This document shows positions 32,412 to 44,526 of a DNA stretch of 64,000 bases, piece by piece. The position numbers were made by a program, and so were the translations under genes. The number at the start of each line of letters is the position of its first letter. Positions within the stretch are counted from its first letter, which is position 1. Source of the stretch: Marsupella aquatica (taxonomy: Eukaryota > Marchantiophyta); assembly GCA_973895155.1 (NCBI GenBank), contig OZ316892.1, positions 15,624,001 to 15,688,000 of the forward strand. Reading direction: 5' to 3'. The notes beneath the pieces are model-generated. The model searched no databases. It saw nothing but the letters and a program-made list of their open reading frames with translations, and was not told the DNA's origin.

Positions 32412-35208
32412 CCTTTCTGGTCAACAAGTGGTGACGGTACTAGAATGCCTGAATTGATATCTTCTCACACAAGGATTTCTAGATTGTCAAATTGATAACT
32501 TCTCAATCAAATTTAGATAATTACTCATGGAAAGGAAACATTCCATTTCGACTACTGGAACAGCAGGAGTTCAATGCTACCTAGAATCCATATGAGTAAT
32601 TCAAATCAAAATCCAACTTCAAAGTATGATGGTAAAATTTCTAAGTATTAACTTCTCAACAAGAGGAGTCTGTAGTTCTACTCACAACAGGTCAAGGCTC
32701 AACAGGAGCACCTGAGGAGGAGCTTCTATGCTTCCAACAGAAATTGAGAACTAAAGGAAAATGGATCTGTGTTCCTCCTAACATGCACAAAGGAAGGATC
32801 CCAAAAGTCACAAAGTGTCATTTCCGGTTTTCGTGGAAGAAAAATTAACTGTCAATCAAAATTCAGAAATGAGAACAAAGGAAAATCCGGAAATGGATGT
32901 AAGACAAAATCTGGATTTTGATTTCCGGTCCTACTTACTAAATCCGGATTTAGATCCTAGTCGGATCCGGAAATTCTAACTAACTAACTAAAAGCTACTA
33001 ATCTACTGAGCATCATCAACTACATCTACTCTAACTGACTCATGTGTAAGATCAATTGGACTAGCAGGTTTTAGAGGAGGAGATATAACTAAACTCGCAG
33101 TTGCCTCCAAGTCCTTCAAATCAAAAGGTGTTCCATGTGTTGGACTAATAGTTGAAGGTGACACTGACGGAAAATGAAACTCAACCTTCTCAAATCCGGG
33201 TGGGGTGCCTCCTGCTTCATTTTGATCGCGCATCACCGGATATGTTCCGGATTCCGAAATCCGGATTCTGGCAGGGGTCAACATGGACTTCGCATCCGAA
33301 ATCACTATCTCCATCTGATCAAACGCTCCTGTGATCTTCTTGGCAAAGCGGTTATTGCACTCAATAACCTTGACAAGGGTGCCTGGGTTGGCTGTCGCTA
33401 AATACTTATCTATCAGGTTGGCTTCCAACAAGCCAAGGGCTGGTACATGAATAGCCTCCTGAACACTGGTAACTACAGCATTCAGTTATTTCTGGATTTT
33501 CAGGTGTTCCTCCAACTTCTTCTGTGCAACATCCAACTGGTCCACCAAAGAGTCAATCTTCTATCTGTCCTTGAAGGCCTGATCCTCCAAGTCCCAGATC
33601 CGCTTCTTAGCCTGACTCTTAATCACCATGTCCAGAGTGGAAACGATGACAATTGGGCTGCAGTTGAGCATCTCAGCAACCGTCCCAACTAGATCCTCAA
33701 GTTGCTTCATTTTTCCGGTCGCACTTTCCATGAAAGTCCGGACATGCTCCAACTCTGCTGATGCCGTCCACTTCAAACTAGGGATCACGCCCGGAAGACT
33801 TCCTCTACTTTCCGGTCTCCGGATAGGTTTCGGATCTTCAACAGGATCCAGTTCCGGACTCTGCACAAATCTCTTCTGCGTCCTGAGAGGTCGCACTTCC
33901 AGAACCGGTTCTTCTTCTGATTCAGTCCCCTCAGACGGCTGTCGATCCGGATCTCCGAGTTGAGCCAACATGGCTTGATTCTCATACTCTTCCGCTACTT
34001 CATCTGTAAGAATTTGGTCCATCACGTAAATATTGGCTAGATAGCAAGAAAGGGATGTGGGGGTCTTCAAATGAAGATTTCGGACCTGGTTGGCTATAAC
34101 TTCCTCCAAAACCTTGGCCCAGGAAATCTTCTTCTCCCCTATGTAAGAAGCAGCAATCGTATTTCCAATCCGAATTGTAACTCGTCAAGGCTTGGCAGGG
34201 GAAAGAAGTGGTAGCAAAAAGGACAGAATGTCGTAAAACTCCTCATTACAGCACTGGGACACCTTCCAACCGTCCTTCGGATCCACTTCACCATCAAAAT
34301 AGTTATCCGCAAATTCATTCTTAGAGGTCAGGAAACCTTCTCCCTTCAAAGGCACATCCAAAAGCAAAGAGATAACTGCCGCGGTCCACTTTTTCGGTTT
34401 GGCTTTGATCGAATCCGGAAATTCCAAAGCAAGGGTCGTGCGCTTTCGGACCTCCTTCACGAATATTGCACTCTGGTATCCCCATGGCAACTCCATCAAC
34501 TTTGCACAACCCATGGTCTCAAGGTTCTTTTGTAAACGGTCCTTCCGTGCCAAATCCGTGGGAATCTTCGGACGCAGTGGCTTTTCATTCACAATCACTG
34601 TCCGCTCCTTGGTCGTCCGCTTCGGTAGCGTCCGGATTCCGGATTTGTCCGGGGCAAAATCCGGGTCCTTTCTCTTCACCATATTTAGGAGATGGAGAGG
34701 AAGAATCCAAATTAAACTCCTTTCACAAAATTCCGGAAATATCAAATCTGGAAATTGAAATCAAATCTTCACTTCCCCACTCAATCGAACGATCACCCAC
34801 TTCCCCCGTAACCAGTTCCTCACGACTAATGCCTCGAATCGGCAGCCTGGTTCGGCTCTAAGCTCTCCTGTGATTCCTTGCGAAGGATTTCTACAGCAGT
34901 TTGGTGGTGTGAGGAATGCTCGGTCTAGCGTGGTCTTAAGAACTCGGTCACCAACTTCCGGTCTCCGGTCGAACGTCAGACTTATGGTTTTAATATTCAT
35001 TCTCCCACGCCTTCTCGCATGGCTCAACGGTGTCGTTACTTAAGAGATCCAAAAAAAGGTGCTATCTGGATATTTCCGGATGCGATATTGCAAAGTAGTT
35101 TGTTATGGTCTTTTCCGGTCAAAGTATACTCCGTTAACCACTAAAAGTTGAAAATTTTCAAATTTTTTTGTACTTTTTAATTTCATTATTTATAACTATG
35201 GTATCACA
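32412..35208 (-). repeat. LTR (partial) of a second gypsy family
   Basis: The right end is CATA-flanked GTATCACA at 35208, followed directly by a strong polypurine tract and then integrase coding sequence, the same order as at 11498 in the first element. The outer (left) end is not seen, because the family-B MULE terminus abuts at 32411. The LTR encloses the ORF at 33003-34745. The sequence is unusually rich in TCCGGA and TTTCCGG. Confidence 0.7.
33003..34745 (-). pseudogene. LTR-encoded ORF of the second gypsy family
   Basis: Three open stretches (34745-34185, 34109-33561, 33431-33003) are all in one frame, separated only by stops, giving about 580 codons. A central block, ETMGCAKLMELPWGYQS followed by WTAAVISLLLDVPLKGEGF, parallels FEHLASLPWNTCKYYG and MIFGLPEGD of the first family. 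A charged Pro-rich linker, a coiled-coil stretch (ESATGKMKQLEDLVG, KIDSLVDQLDVAQKKLEEH) and a Ser/Pro-rich tail follow. The first family's N-terminal domain is not evident. The same architecture in the same LTR location suggests descent from one ancestral arrangement. Confidence 0.65.
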
Positions 35209-35223
35209 TAACTCCCTCCCCAA
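35209..35223 (-). other. Polypurine tract of the second gypsy family
   Basis: The minus strand reads TTGGGGAGGGAGTTA immediately before the LTR start TGTGATAC. This is a textbook position and composition. Confidence 0.8.
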
Positions 35224-35247
35224 CCGGTGCAGTGCCCTCGCAAACCA

Positions 35248-35634
35248 TCAAGAGGTGGAGTGATATTTCTTAACCCGAGATCCATTAACTCGAGTTAATA
35301 AAACTTTGCCTTGTAAATCCTCCAACTGTAATGAACCATTAGAAAATATCTCCCTTACCTTGTAAGGTCCAAGCCATCTGGTATGAAGCTTCCCTGGAAA
35401 TAACATGTAACGATTATCAAAAAGCATAACCAAATCACCTGGTACAATCTTCACTTCTTTAAGCTTAGAATCATACCACTTTGCACGTCCCAATTGTTGT
35501 TTCTCGGTCTCAATCAAAGCATAATGGCGATCTTCTTCTAACTTCTCCAAATTTTGTAACCTGATAGTCTGACTTGACTCCTCATCCAACCGAGTGGTGT
35601 CAGAAATCCGGTAAGTGGGTACTTCAAATTCCAC
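35248..35634 (-). pseudogene. Integrase C-terminus of the second gypsy family, truncated
   Basis: It encodes VEFEVPTYRI through GDLVMLFDNRYMLFPGKLHT and RWLGPYKVREIF, closely parallel to the first element's GPY/F module (FPGKLHTRWLGPF). Everything upstream of VEFEV is missing. At about 35634-35640, in a CACACA stretch, the frame passes straight into copy B of the ParB-like gene, leaving a 175-residue chimeric open frame. Confidence 0.85.
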
Positions 35635-38600
35635 ACACAAAATATAGATGAGAGCGTCCTGTGGCATCTTGTGTGTGAACCATGACCCCTTTCTCATCTT
35701 TTTTTGGATTGCCTCAAACTTTACCATGTTTGCGCTATCAATGAGTGGTTTGTAGTGATCCAGATCACGCAACAAAATTTGGGAAATTCAAGAAGGCTCA
35801 ACGACTGCTTGTCCAAGCCTGGATACAATGAGAGGTAATTAGCAGCGCCGGGCACAAAGATCAGGGAATTGCCACTCTATGGTCCAACATATTTAGCCCA
35901 AAATCAATGAGAGCTATACAAGTAGTTAATGAATGTAACTTACTGGTTCACGGTGTGCATCGTCGCCTTGAGCTCAACCAGAGAACCTCTATCGCCATTG
36001 AAATTGACGCAAATCACACAAGGATGATACTTCAAGTTGTTCGGATTCTCCCTGGTGACAACTGACCAGGAGTACAATCACTGATTTTTGTCAAAGACAC
36101 AAAACATTTTGTATTTTAGAATGTGGAATGTTGGATTTGCATCACACTCTTCCTTGAACTTCTCATTCTCTACGACTCAGATTGGATCCCAAGAGTCCTG
36201 GATCTCGCTTGTGCAGATTTGAGGAACCCCATCGGCATTGGCAGGCTGAACATAGAAAGGCATTCCAATGCGTGAGCTCGGGGGGGTCACTATATGGAGG
36301 GCCATACATCGCATGCGACGTTTTAGGGTTTGACCCCCCCTAACTTATAAGTGAAAAATATTTTTTTGCGAAGCCCTTTCTTTCTTTAAATTTTGTCATT
36401 TTTATTAAAAAACCCCTAAAAACTTTAAAGAAAGTATTTTTTGCAATTAAATAGGCCTATGTGTTCTTTAAAGTTGACCAGTCAATAAAACATGCCCTAT
36501 GTGTTCTTCCACCAAACTTTGGAAGTCTTTCGCCACACCCATTTAAATGGGCCTATACTTTGTCACACGTGATGTGCCATTTCCGTGGAAGTGACCCCCC
36601 CCCCCCCGAGTGCGCAAGTTGTACCCTGTGACACAAAATGATCCTTTCAACTTGTCAATTGACGCGCTCTCTTTTTGCAATGTTTGAACAACCTCCATGG
36701 GGAGAAATCTACAAAGAGGAATTTGAGGAGGCTCCTTATCGAATCCTCAGAATTCCTTTCCAAACAATAACACATGCTTCAAGATTACCTCATCCATGGA
36801 TAACCCTACGTTGCTGACTTCACCCCATGGCACCCTCCTTAGGGTCCATTCTTTCTCTTCTCAACCTCGAGAAGGGCTGCGTGGATTTAGCTTTGGAATT
36901 TGTTGAGGACGCAGTCGATCGGGTGACGCGACGGGTGTAGATTGAGCCAATGAACAAAGACTGAGAGGACTTGGAATGACCACCATCAGCCTTCCCCATT
37001 CTTGTATCACCCAACCAAAAGATGCTAAAGAGCGGGGCTTGACCTTCCAACACTGTCGTACAAGACGTGCAGTTCTTGGGACAATCACGCCTCAAATTTA
37101 CGAGAGCAATAAAGGACACACGCACACACTTGGGAAACACGTACAGTCCAAGGTATGTGCGCTTAAGTCGACTAAATTATCTACAAAGAGGGATCCCAAC
37201 CTTGTATTAAGACACCGATACCTTCGACACAGCCAGCGGATTACAACGGTCAAGATGCTTGAACCATGACAGATGGCATTTCATGATTGGCCGTTCATGG
37301 CAAACAAAAGGAGAACGGTTCCGTGAACATCAATCTACTGTAATGTTATTGTTGGCAAGTGACAGTTGGGAGCAATACAGTGTTAATAATTCTCTCTAGC
37401 GCTAGTACAAAACATACACTCAACATACAACCAATTTTGACCTATTTTGACTAGGGTTCGGCACTGGTATGGAATCCATACATCTGCATTTCCAATTTTG
37501 TGATAGTGTTGAACAATAACTTATAATAGCGCTCGGCGCTAGTATCAAGAGAAATCATTAAATCAGACACTAAACATAGGTAACACATCTGCATTGCCAA
37601 ATTATGTGACGGAATTGTTCAATAGCTTATAATAGCGCCTGGCGTTATCAAATTTGTCCAGAAATGGCTCAAAGTTTGTTCGCATAGACATAAAATTAAC
37701 AACTGAAGTATTTGAGTTTAGGGCCCATCTCTTAATAGCACCGAGTGCTATCAAAATCAATTTTAAGATTACACAGAATACAAAACTTTAAACAATTCTT
37801 TGTTTCTCAAAATAAGGCCGAGCGTTGTTGCAATTATCAACAAACAACAAGTGTTTCCAACAATTTTAAATAATTGTTATTGTTCACGTTCACAATTACA
37901 ATACATACACGAGAGTACAAACGGAAAGCAACACCGTTGCTGCCCTGGGTTCCAGCTGAAAAATGAAAAACTATTGGTCTTTTTGATTAAAAACACGCAA
38001 ACTTCGATATCAAAAGGAACGGACAAATACCAAAACTTTGATATCAAAAGGAATACAATTAGGAACATTTTGGAAACTGTAGTAATCCGATGTGAGGTGA
38101 GCTACTGGCAATCATTTCCTATTGGAAAATACATATGGAAACATGTACCATCTAACTTGCTACATCCTCCAAGTGGCCCAAAACTCAAACTAAACGATGT
38201 GGTGAAGGGCAGTCAGTCATCCCACCAACTCGGCTTGTACACGTTAGAGTCGTCGTTGGAGTTGCTTGACCCATACCAAGAAAATCCTTGCCTGCTCGGA
38301 GATGAGTCCCCGCTCGAAGAAGGATCACTCTCCGTGGAGGATTCCACATCGGAGAGATCCCTACATGGAGTGGCTTGTCTCGGAGGTTTGACTGCAGTAG
38401 GGGCAATATATACTCCCCGGGGGAACAGAAGACGTGCCACTCCAATTTGGAGGATTGGATCCTTCTCCACGGCCCGTAGGTGGCGTTGCTTTAGTCTTTG
38501 AGATTGTCTTGCCCTTGGCCGAGATCAGAACCATGGTCCTCTGTGTAGTCGGCCACGGTGGTAGGTTGTTCAACACGGGGGTCTCACGCTCACTATCACT

Positions 38601-38645
38601 TACAACAACGGCCTCCTCCTTACCCTTTCCTCGTGGAGGTGCCAT
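35635..38645 (-). pseudogene. ParB/methyltransferase-like gene, copy B (5' part)
   Basis: ATG 38645 begins MAPPRGKGKEEAVVVSDSE and a low-complexity Ser-rich region with a frame change near 38440. Further along, 37090-36820 encodes SIYTRRVTRST, matching SVYGRRVTRSI in copy C. Then comes MEVVQTLQKESASIDKLKGS (about 36640-36700), RIGMPFYVQP and SWDPI near 36200-36270, and the VFDKNQ-stop-LYSW block near 36090, where copy D has VFDGNHRLYSW. The intron donor after HTVNQ (GTAAGT near 35943) and acceptor CCAG before GCTTGGACAAGC (near 35815) match copies C and D. The second exon ends at the gypsy junction. A small M1 element interrupts the ParB-like region at 36280-36607. Confidence 0.6.
36280..36607. 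mobile_element. Small TIR element (family M1) inside copy B
   Basis: The left end is a G run plus TCACTATATGG; the right end is GGAAGTGAC plus a run of C. These form an inverted repeat. It splits the ParB-like coding sequence between GYNLR and RIGMPFYVQP, which are adjacent in copy C (GYNSKINMLFYVQP). Related to 3465-3738. The target duplication is not clear. Confidence 0.65.
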
Positions 38646-39323
38646 TGAAACTGATCAGGCGATGGTAGGACTGAATAAAAGGACCAAAAGCTAACAAGAA
38701 CCACTACTCACCACGCCGCTGACGTGCAACAAGAACTTGATGCCGTCTCTGCCCAGAACACAAGTCCTAAAATGAGACTTGGGAGCGAGAACTTGTGGAC
38801 ACTGAAGAATTATAGGAGAATGAAGAGATATGAGAAGAATGAGGAGATATGAGGAGAATGAGGAGATATGAAGAGGTAGTCCCGCACTTTCAGTTTGTGT
38901 ACTGACTTTCAAAGATGCTTCCTTCATCAATCTTTTGAACCGCAACGGTTTGGATACGTATAGATATACAAAATAACTTCACGCGTGTGAACTTGATGAC
39001 ACGTACTGTACCGCGTCGGCTCTATATGACTTGGATACCTTTTTATTAATTGTGAAATAGGTAGCAACAAGCGCTATTATTATTGACCATCGCACTCCTC
39101 ACCCAAGAGTGTCATCATATTGCTTCCAGAGGTAGCGTCAGGCGCTATTAACTTCTAACCCAAACCCAACTGTTGTTAAGACGACAAAATGTCATTGATG
39201 CAGTGCGTCCAAATCTATAACGAATCCTCTATAGTGAGAATGGAACGTTTACTTATTTTCCTGATCTCATGATAAACATATTTCATTTGGAGCGGGGCAA
39301 GTCCATTATCCCGTCTTGAAGCC

Positions 39324-42300
39324 ATGGCTCACAATATTGTTGTCACAATTCCCATGCCAGAATCATCTGAAACAAAGCAAGTTTTGGAGGAATATTTGGG
39401 AGTGAGATTTGATGTTTCCAAGGAGTCTATTCTTGCAATCTCATTGGTGTGTGTTAGTTCGGGGGAGACTCCAGTTTTCTACGATGTTGTTTGTGGACAA
39501 AGATATTGGACTATGGCTGCCCAGAAGGAATACAAAGTCTTTGTCTTAAGTGCGAGATTTTGGGACATGTAGTGCTCGTCCTCCCACATTGGGTCAACTC
39601 AATGTCATCAAGCTTTTGGAGAGTTCTAGAGATGAGAAGCAAGCCACAACTCCTATTTTAGGGAAGATTCCGGTTTACCCATTTGAGGTTAAAAAGGAGT
39701 GTAATGTTGATCGAGAAAAGATGGTGCCTTTGATTGTGTACCGGCAGAGTGCCATGGATACAATCCTGAAATCCAAAGGGCATAGTGAATTATCTCGATT
39801 TATAAGGGTATGGCACGCGTGACAGTAAACAGGAAACAGGTTTACTGGTACAAGCAAAAAATTTCTTGTTACCAGCAAAAAGTTATTGTTACCAGGAAAA
39901 ATAACCATGTCAAAATATTTTCTAGAAAGTCTCATTTTCCAAAAAACTTTAAGTTACAACATTTTTTGGCTAGCTTTGGGCGCTAGCAAATAAAATAAAT
40001 CTTTGAAAAAAAACCTTTTTTTTCCCCAATTTTTTTTTTTTTAAATTAAAAAAAAATTACCACTCATTTTCCTATTACCAATTTCTGTTTTCTGTTACTG
40101 TTTACTGTTTCCTGTCGTTTGTAAATACCCCGTTTATAAGGGGAAATGATTTTGTTCATCACATAGTTCCTAGTCTTCCCACATCGTACAATGGGAATGT
40201 GGTTTTTGAGTTACCCCTGGTAGACTGTGTGAATGCAAAAGGGGAACGTTTGAAAGATATGGATTGCAGTAAGGATTGTTTTTACTGGACTTGTATTGTG
40301 AAAACATCTTCAAATGTTCTCCCAAAGAAAATGTGGGATTTCGAGAAAGTTCAGTGTACTGGATCGTTGCAATGTCGTAATAATGCTTATCCATGGTGGA
40401 AAGACAACAAGTCAAGAAACGATGATGTGTGGGCAAGAACCCCAAAACTTTCAGGCCCATTCCAGGTTGGGGAATTGATCTCTGAAGGTGGAGTTTGTCA
40501 CTATTGCTCTGAACCTTTGATGTGCGTTGAGGCATGCCCTGCTCTAATGTTCTACATGTATCCATCTTGCAAAAGTTGATGTAAAGTCTTTGCCCACAGG
40601 TCATGACTTGCTGTTCATAAGGGATTTCACAATCATCCCAGTAGACGGGTTTGGTTGAGGGAGGCAAAAAAGGTAGCCAAGTTGCATTTGGAGAAGGGAT
40701 TCATTGCAAACCCCATGGCAACCCCAGTTGGGATAAAAAACTTTGCGACTGAGACATTGACAAACACATTTTGTGAGGCCTCTGTTGAAGAAATCTCTCT
40801 TGAAGAAGAGAAGGAAATTTGGGAGTCCTTGATGGTCGTCGCATCTCCTTAGAAGTTTGCATCCATGTTAAGGAGTGTCCGTCAAGATCAGAAGGGGAAA
40901 GGGGAACTGGAATTTCTTGTCAGGATGCAAAAGTGTATCCGACTGCCTTTTCTTCAAAGGTTCTTGCTCCCTGGTCAAGGCTGCCGAGACGAGAGTGCTC
41001 ATATCTTCAAAATGACCATAAAATGTGACGGGTGTGGTCTGGACTTGCTCCAAAGAATGAAATCTGGCGGGTCATTAGAGGGCTCATGGGTAAGTTTTGA
41101 CGTTATGCATCAAAGCATGGCAGATTGGCTTACTTTTAGTGCCCATGTATATGATCATCATTACCCGACACTTTGCACAATATTCACTTGTGAGCTAAAG
41201 GCCAAAGATGCAAAATCTCTTGAGAGAGCCTGGCGGTTGATGCTTGAGGTTGCCGATGAAAATGGCTTAAAAGATGTTACAATTTGGGGATTCATGGTGG
41301 ACAATGCTTAGGCTGGTTGGAATGTTGTTTGAAACGTGTTTTTTGACGGCCTCCTCAACCCAGAGCAAGAAAGATCAGTTGCCTTCCATTTTTTCCAATC
41401 TTTTCATCGTCATTCCTGAGAAGGTGTAAAAGATGGAAAGCACGGAGAGCACAAGGAGATGTGGGATCGTCTTTGGAACGTGTCAACTTTCTTGAAAGCA
41501 TATCAAATCTTGAGGGAAATTGATGACTGGTGGAGGTCCGACAATTGTCACTCCTGAGGAAAACTTGGATGCTCCAAGGGTAGTTGTCCTGGTGGGTTGT
41601 CCGATGGAGACAATGGGGGAACTTCATAAGACTGGTGAGTTATAGTCTATTCTAGGATACATTGGCTAATTAATAGCGTCTGGCGCTACTGAAACATGTA
41701 TGAAACTGCAAAGTTCTTCATTCCCAATAGTAGTGCCAAGCGCTAGTAAGCCATTTGGATTGTGATTGATATTAGGGCTTACACTGTGATAAATTGTACT
41801 TTGAATGGAAACATACCCATCAAATATGATATACTAGCGCCTGGCGCTATTGTTAATTCACTTTTATTTCCACTAGTGGGGCAATTTGCGATACATACTA
41901 AACACTTGCGTACAATGTTTCAGAGCAAGAGTGCCTAAGAAGCTGGTATGATTCCAAACTATACTGGATCAAAATCTAGGCATGCTGGAATGAAAGCATG
42001 GCAACAGAAAATAAGGTTGGTCTATTTGAAGGATGCAAAATGGACCAAAATAGGGTTGTTGCTCAAATTGTTGCTTATACTACATACAAAAGGGGATTGA
42101 ACAGAGGAACTGGCCCAACTATTTTTGAGCTTGCCTTCAGATCGGCGGACCTGGCGGGGTCACCGCATCTCTTTGAGGAAGCCACCAATCTTCTCCTATC
42201 AAATGCTGCAGAGTTTGATTTGGAAAGAAGCGTTCTATTGAATGGGGATGTTGTAACGCGATCGGTGAAACAAAAAGGACATGCAACTGGGAATGTCTTG

Positions 42301-43455
42301 GCACAAGACTCGCACAGGCATGATACCATCCTTGTTACTTCACCAAATACAAAAGATTTGAAAAGAGAAACCTCCATTCCACTAATTTTGAGAAAATGTC
42401 TTCCATGCCTTCAGCCGGTGGAATTGATGGGGTCCTTAATTTGTCCGAAAGTGATGATTCTAAAGAAGTTGTAATCGTTGACACTCCTTTGCATCAAGCG
42501 ACAAGATCTTTTGTTCCTCCAATGACCCCTGCAAGAACCCGTTGAGACTGCATATTGTAATTCAGTTTCCCCAACAGAAAGTGAGGTACCTCTCGGTGCC
42601 TGGCAGTTGCGTCGGACCTCAAAAATGGGGTGCGGGTCCAATGTGTAACGAAACCCTTGGCCGGGGAGGGAGTCGTGATGAATGTCAAAATCAAGTGAAG
42701 AAGGTTGGGTTTCCAAATCCAGATGGTGTTGTTGCAATTTTCGTGAGAGGATGCAGAATGTTTAGGGGACAACCTTATAACAATCAGATATGGTTTTGCC
42801 CCAACAACGATTGTCACCAAATCACAACAAGGAGAGGAGTCTCAAACATTTTGAATGTTCCTTCACATCTCCCAATTGCCAGAGGGACCAATATTTTTGC
42901 AGCAGAGATTCAATTCTTGAAAGAACGAGGACCTATTCTCTCCAAAGGCCGTGGAGATATGAAATTGAAGCACCGTTGTCATCTGCGTTATAGATTGATG
43001 TCAATATTTTCCCAAAGAGGATCAACCTAACTGACCCAACTATGAGGTGCGCTTCAAGGAACGGGAAGAAATGCTTGCAATGAGTGCAGCTTACCCCGTC
43101 CCATTTGAAGGAAATGAAGCCTCTGAAAAATAAGTCATGAGCGTCATTGGTCAGAGAGAGATCACATGCAACTGGAAATGCGTTGGGGAAACAATTTTGT
43201 ATCCGGACCCATGAACATGATTGATCAGTTGCCTCTTATTGGGTCTAGATATGTTGTTTCCCATGTTGCTCCTGCAAGGATTTCTATCGTCAGCATACTT
43301 ATCGGAAGCCTTACATGCCTTGTAAACATGTGTATTGGGTGTTCAAGAATGTGTTCAAACTGGATGTGCACGATTTGACATTATGTAGCCAGCCAATTCT
43401 AACGTTGGGAGAAGTCCGTTATATACTTGATAGGAAATTGGGAACAGGAATTTAG
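39324..43455 (+). pseudogene. MULE-like transposase T2
   Basis: ATG 39324 starts MAHNIVVTIPMPESSETKQV. A cysteine-rich N-terminal region (40200-40570) contains KVQCTGSLQCRN and CHYCSEPLMCVEACP, followed near 40615 by KGFHNHPSRRVW. The HNHP ending is typical of WRKY/FLYWCH-type zinc clusters of MULE and FAR1 proteins. The core (40655-41400) includes SFDVM and WGFMVDNA, then SWIM-type zinc finger residues near 43270-43350 (MPCKHVYWVF). An intron of about 297 bp (GTGAGT at 41634, TTTCAG near 41930) holds three family A palindromes. Stops and frame changes, plus the 325-bp insertion at 39808, make it non-functional. Divergently oriented from copy B, about 680 bp apart. Confidence 0.72.
39799..40141. 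mobile_element. 325-bp TIR element (family M2) with 9-bp TSD
   Basis: Insertion 39808-40132 is flanked by perfect TTTATAAGG at 39799-39807 and 40133-40141. The ends are inverted: GTATGGCAC...GACAGTAAACAG on the left and CTGTTTACTG...AAATACCCC on the right, about 32 bp with mismatches. It is non-coding and contains one family A palindrome (GCTAGC ... GCGCTAGC at 39969-39987). Nine-base duplication fits a MULE-type element. Confidence 0.8.
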
Positions 43456-43759
43456 ACTATTGTTTTAACGTTGAACAGCTAGAATCATGGTTTGTCTTTT
43501 CTAACGGGTAGAAGTGTAAGTTTTTTAAGTGTTGTTTTCGAAGCATAATTCCATACCACCGCCGGGCGCTAGTAATGTTGACTTGTGTTTTGCCTTCATA
43601 ATTGGTTGCAATGTATTTGAGTCATTGTGTGAAATTATCAAAAATATTCCTATGTTGTTGTATAGTGGCGGGCCCCACCACAATGTTGTCCAAACAATTA
43701 TTGCATATATGGACGCTAAATACCATGAAGAGAAGAAACTAAAATGCATACGATGAAAC

Positions 43760-43890
43760 AAGAAACTTGTATGAGAAAACAGAATCTCGTACGAGTAAAT
43801 AGATACGCTCTGAATACGAGTAATTTGTTTACTCATATGAGACAAATTTGTGCTCATACGAGGAAAATTTTGCTCGTATGAGCACATCTA
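43760..43890. repeat. Cluster of CTCGTATGAG palindromes
   Basis: CTCGTACGAG, ACTCATATGAG, GCTCATACGAG and GCTCGTATGAG recur within 130 bp. One pair forms a perfect 13-bp inverted repeat: GTGCTCATACGAG at 43850-43862 and CTCGTATGAGCAC at 43873-43885. It lies between T2 and T3. Confidence 0.75.
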
Positions 43891-43892
43891 TT

Positions 43893-44526
43893 TGCTATTT
43901 GTTGTCACGGTGGTTATATCCATCCCTAGACCTGTCCATGTCGCGGAGGCGGGATCCTTTTGAAAGAATTCCTGGCGATGGAGGCAACTCGAACACAATA
44001 TTCCCATTGTACTTTGGCGGCAAACAAGGTACTTGTTCATGTCAAAAGTTTCCACCCGTAATGAACCTTGAAAGTTCACTGGACCCAGTTGACTTGAGCA
44101 ACGCATCCATTGCACTTCGTCGATACACAAGCTGGGAATGCAACAATGGCATCTCCTCTTTGACCAAGACCACGTTAGGGGCTGGAGGCTTCATAAGAGG
44201 GATCCCTGGTGGCTCCTCATCATTACTATCATAAAGCCACATCCACCAAAGCCCTTGTTGGGGATTGTTGCAACCACAACGGAGTATCACAATCCAGCAT
44301 TAAGGTGCCAGAATCTCTCTCCGTCATCAATATAAAAAAGTGCAACATATTTTGAGTCATCTTCTTTGTTTCTCTCCTGAACAATTTCCTCAATATAATT
44401 CATGCGTAAATCAAACCTTCCACTGAGGTAAACCTCACTAACTTGCTTGTACGTTTCAGCCACAAAGACAGGAATGGAAATAATATCACCGGTCAACAAA
44501 CGGGTAACAACAATTGACTGAGACAT
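43893..44526 (-). pseudogene. MULE-like transposase fragment T3
   Basis: From ATG 44526 (MSQSIVVTRLL) it follows the N-terminal layout of T2: YLSGRFDLRM, then YRRSAMDALLKSTGSSELSR (T2 has YRQSAMDTILKSKGHSELSR), then YNGNIVFELP. It ends at about 43893, where T2 continues into its zinc cluster. Frame breaks occur near 44290 and 44042. Divergently oriented from copy C. Confidence 0.65.
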
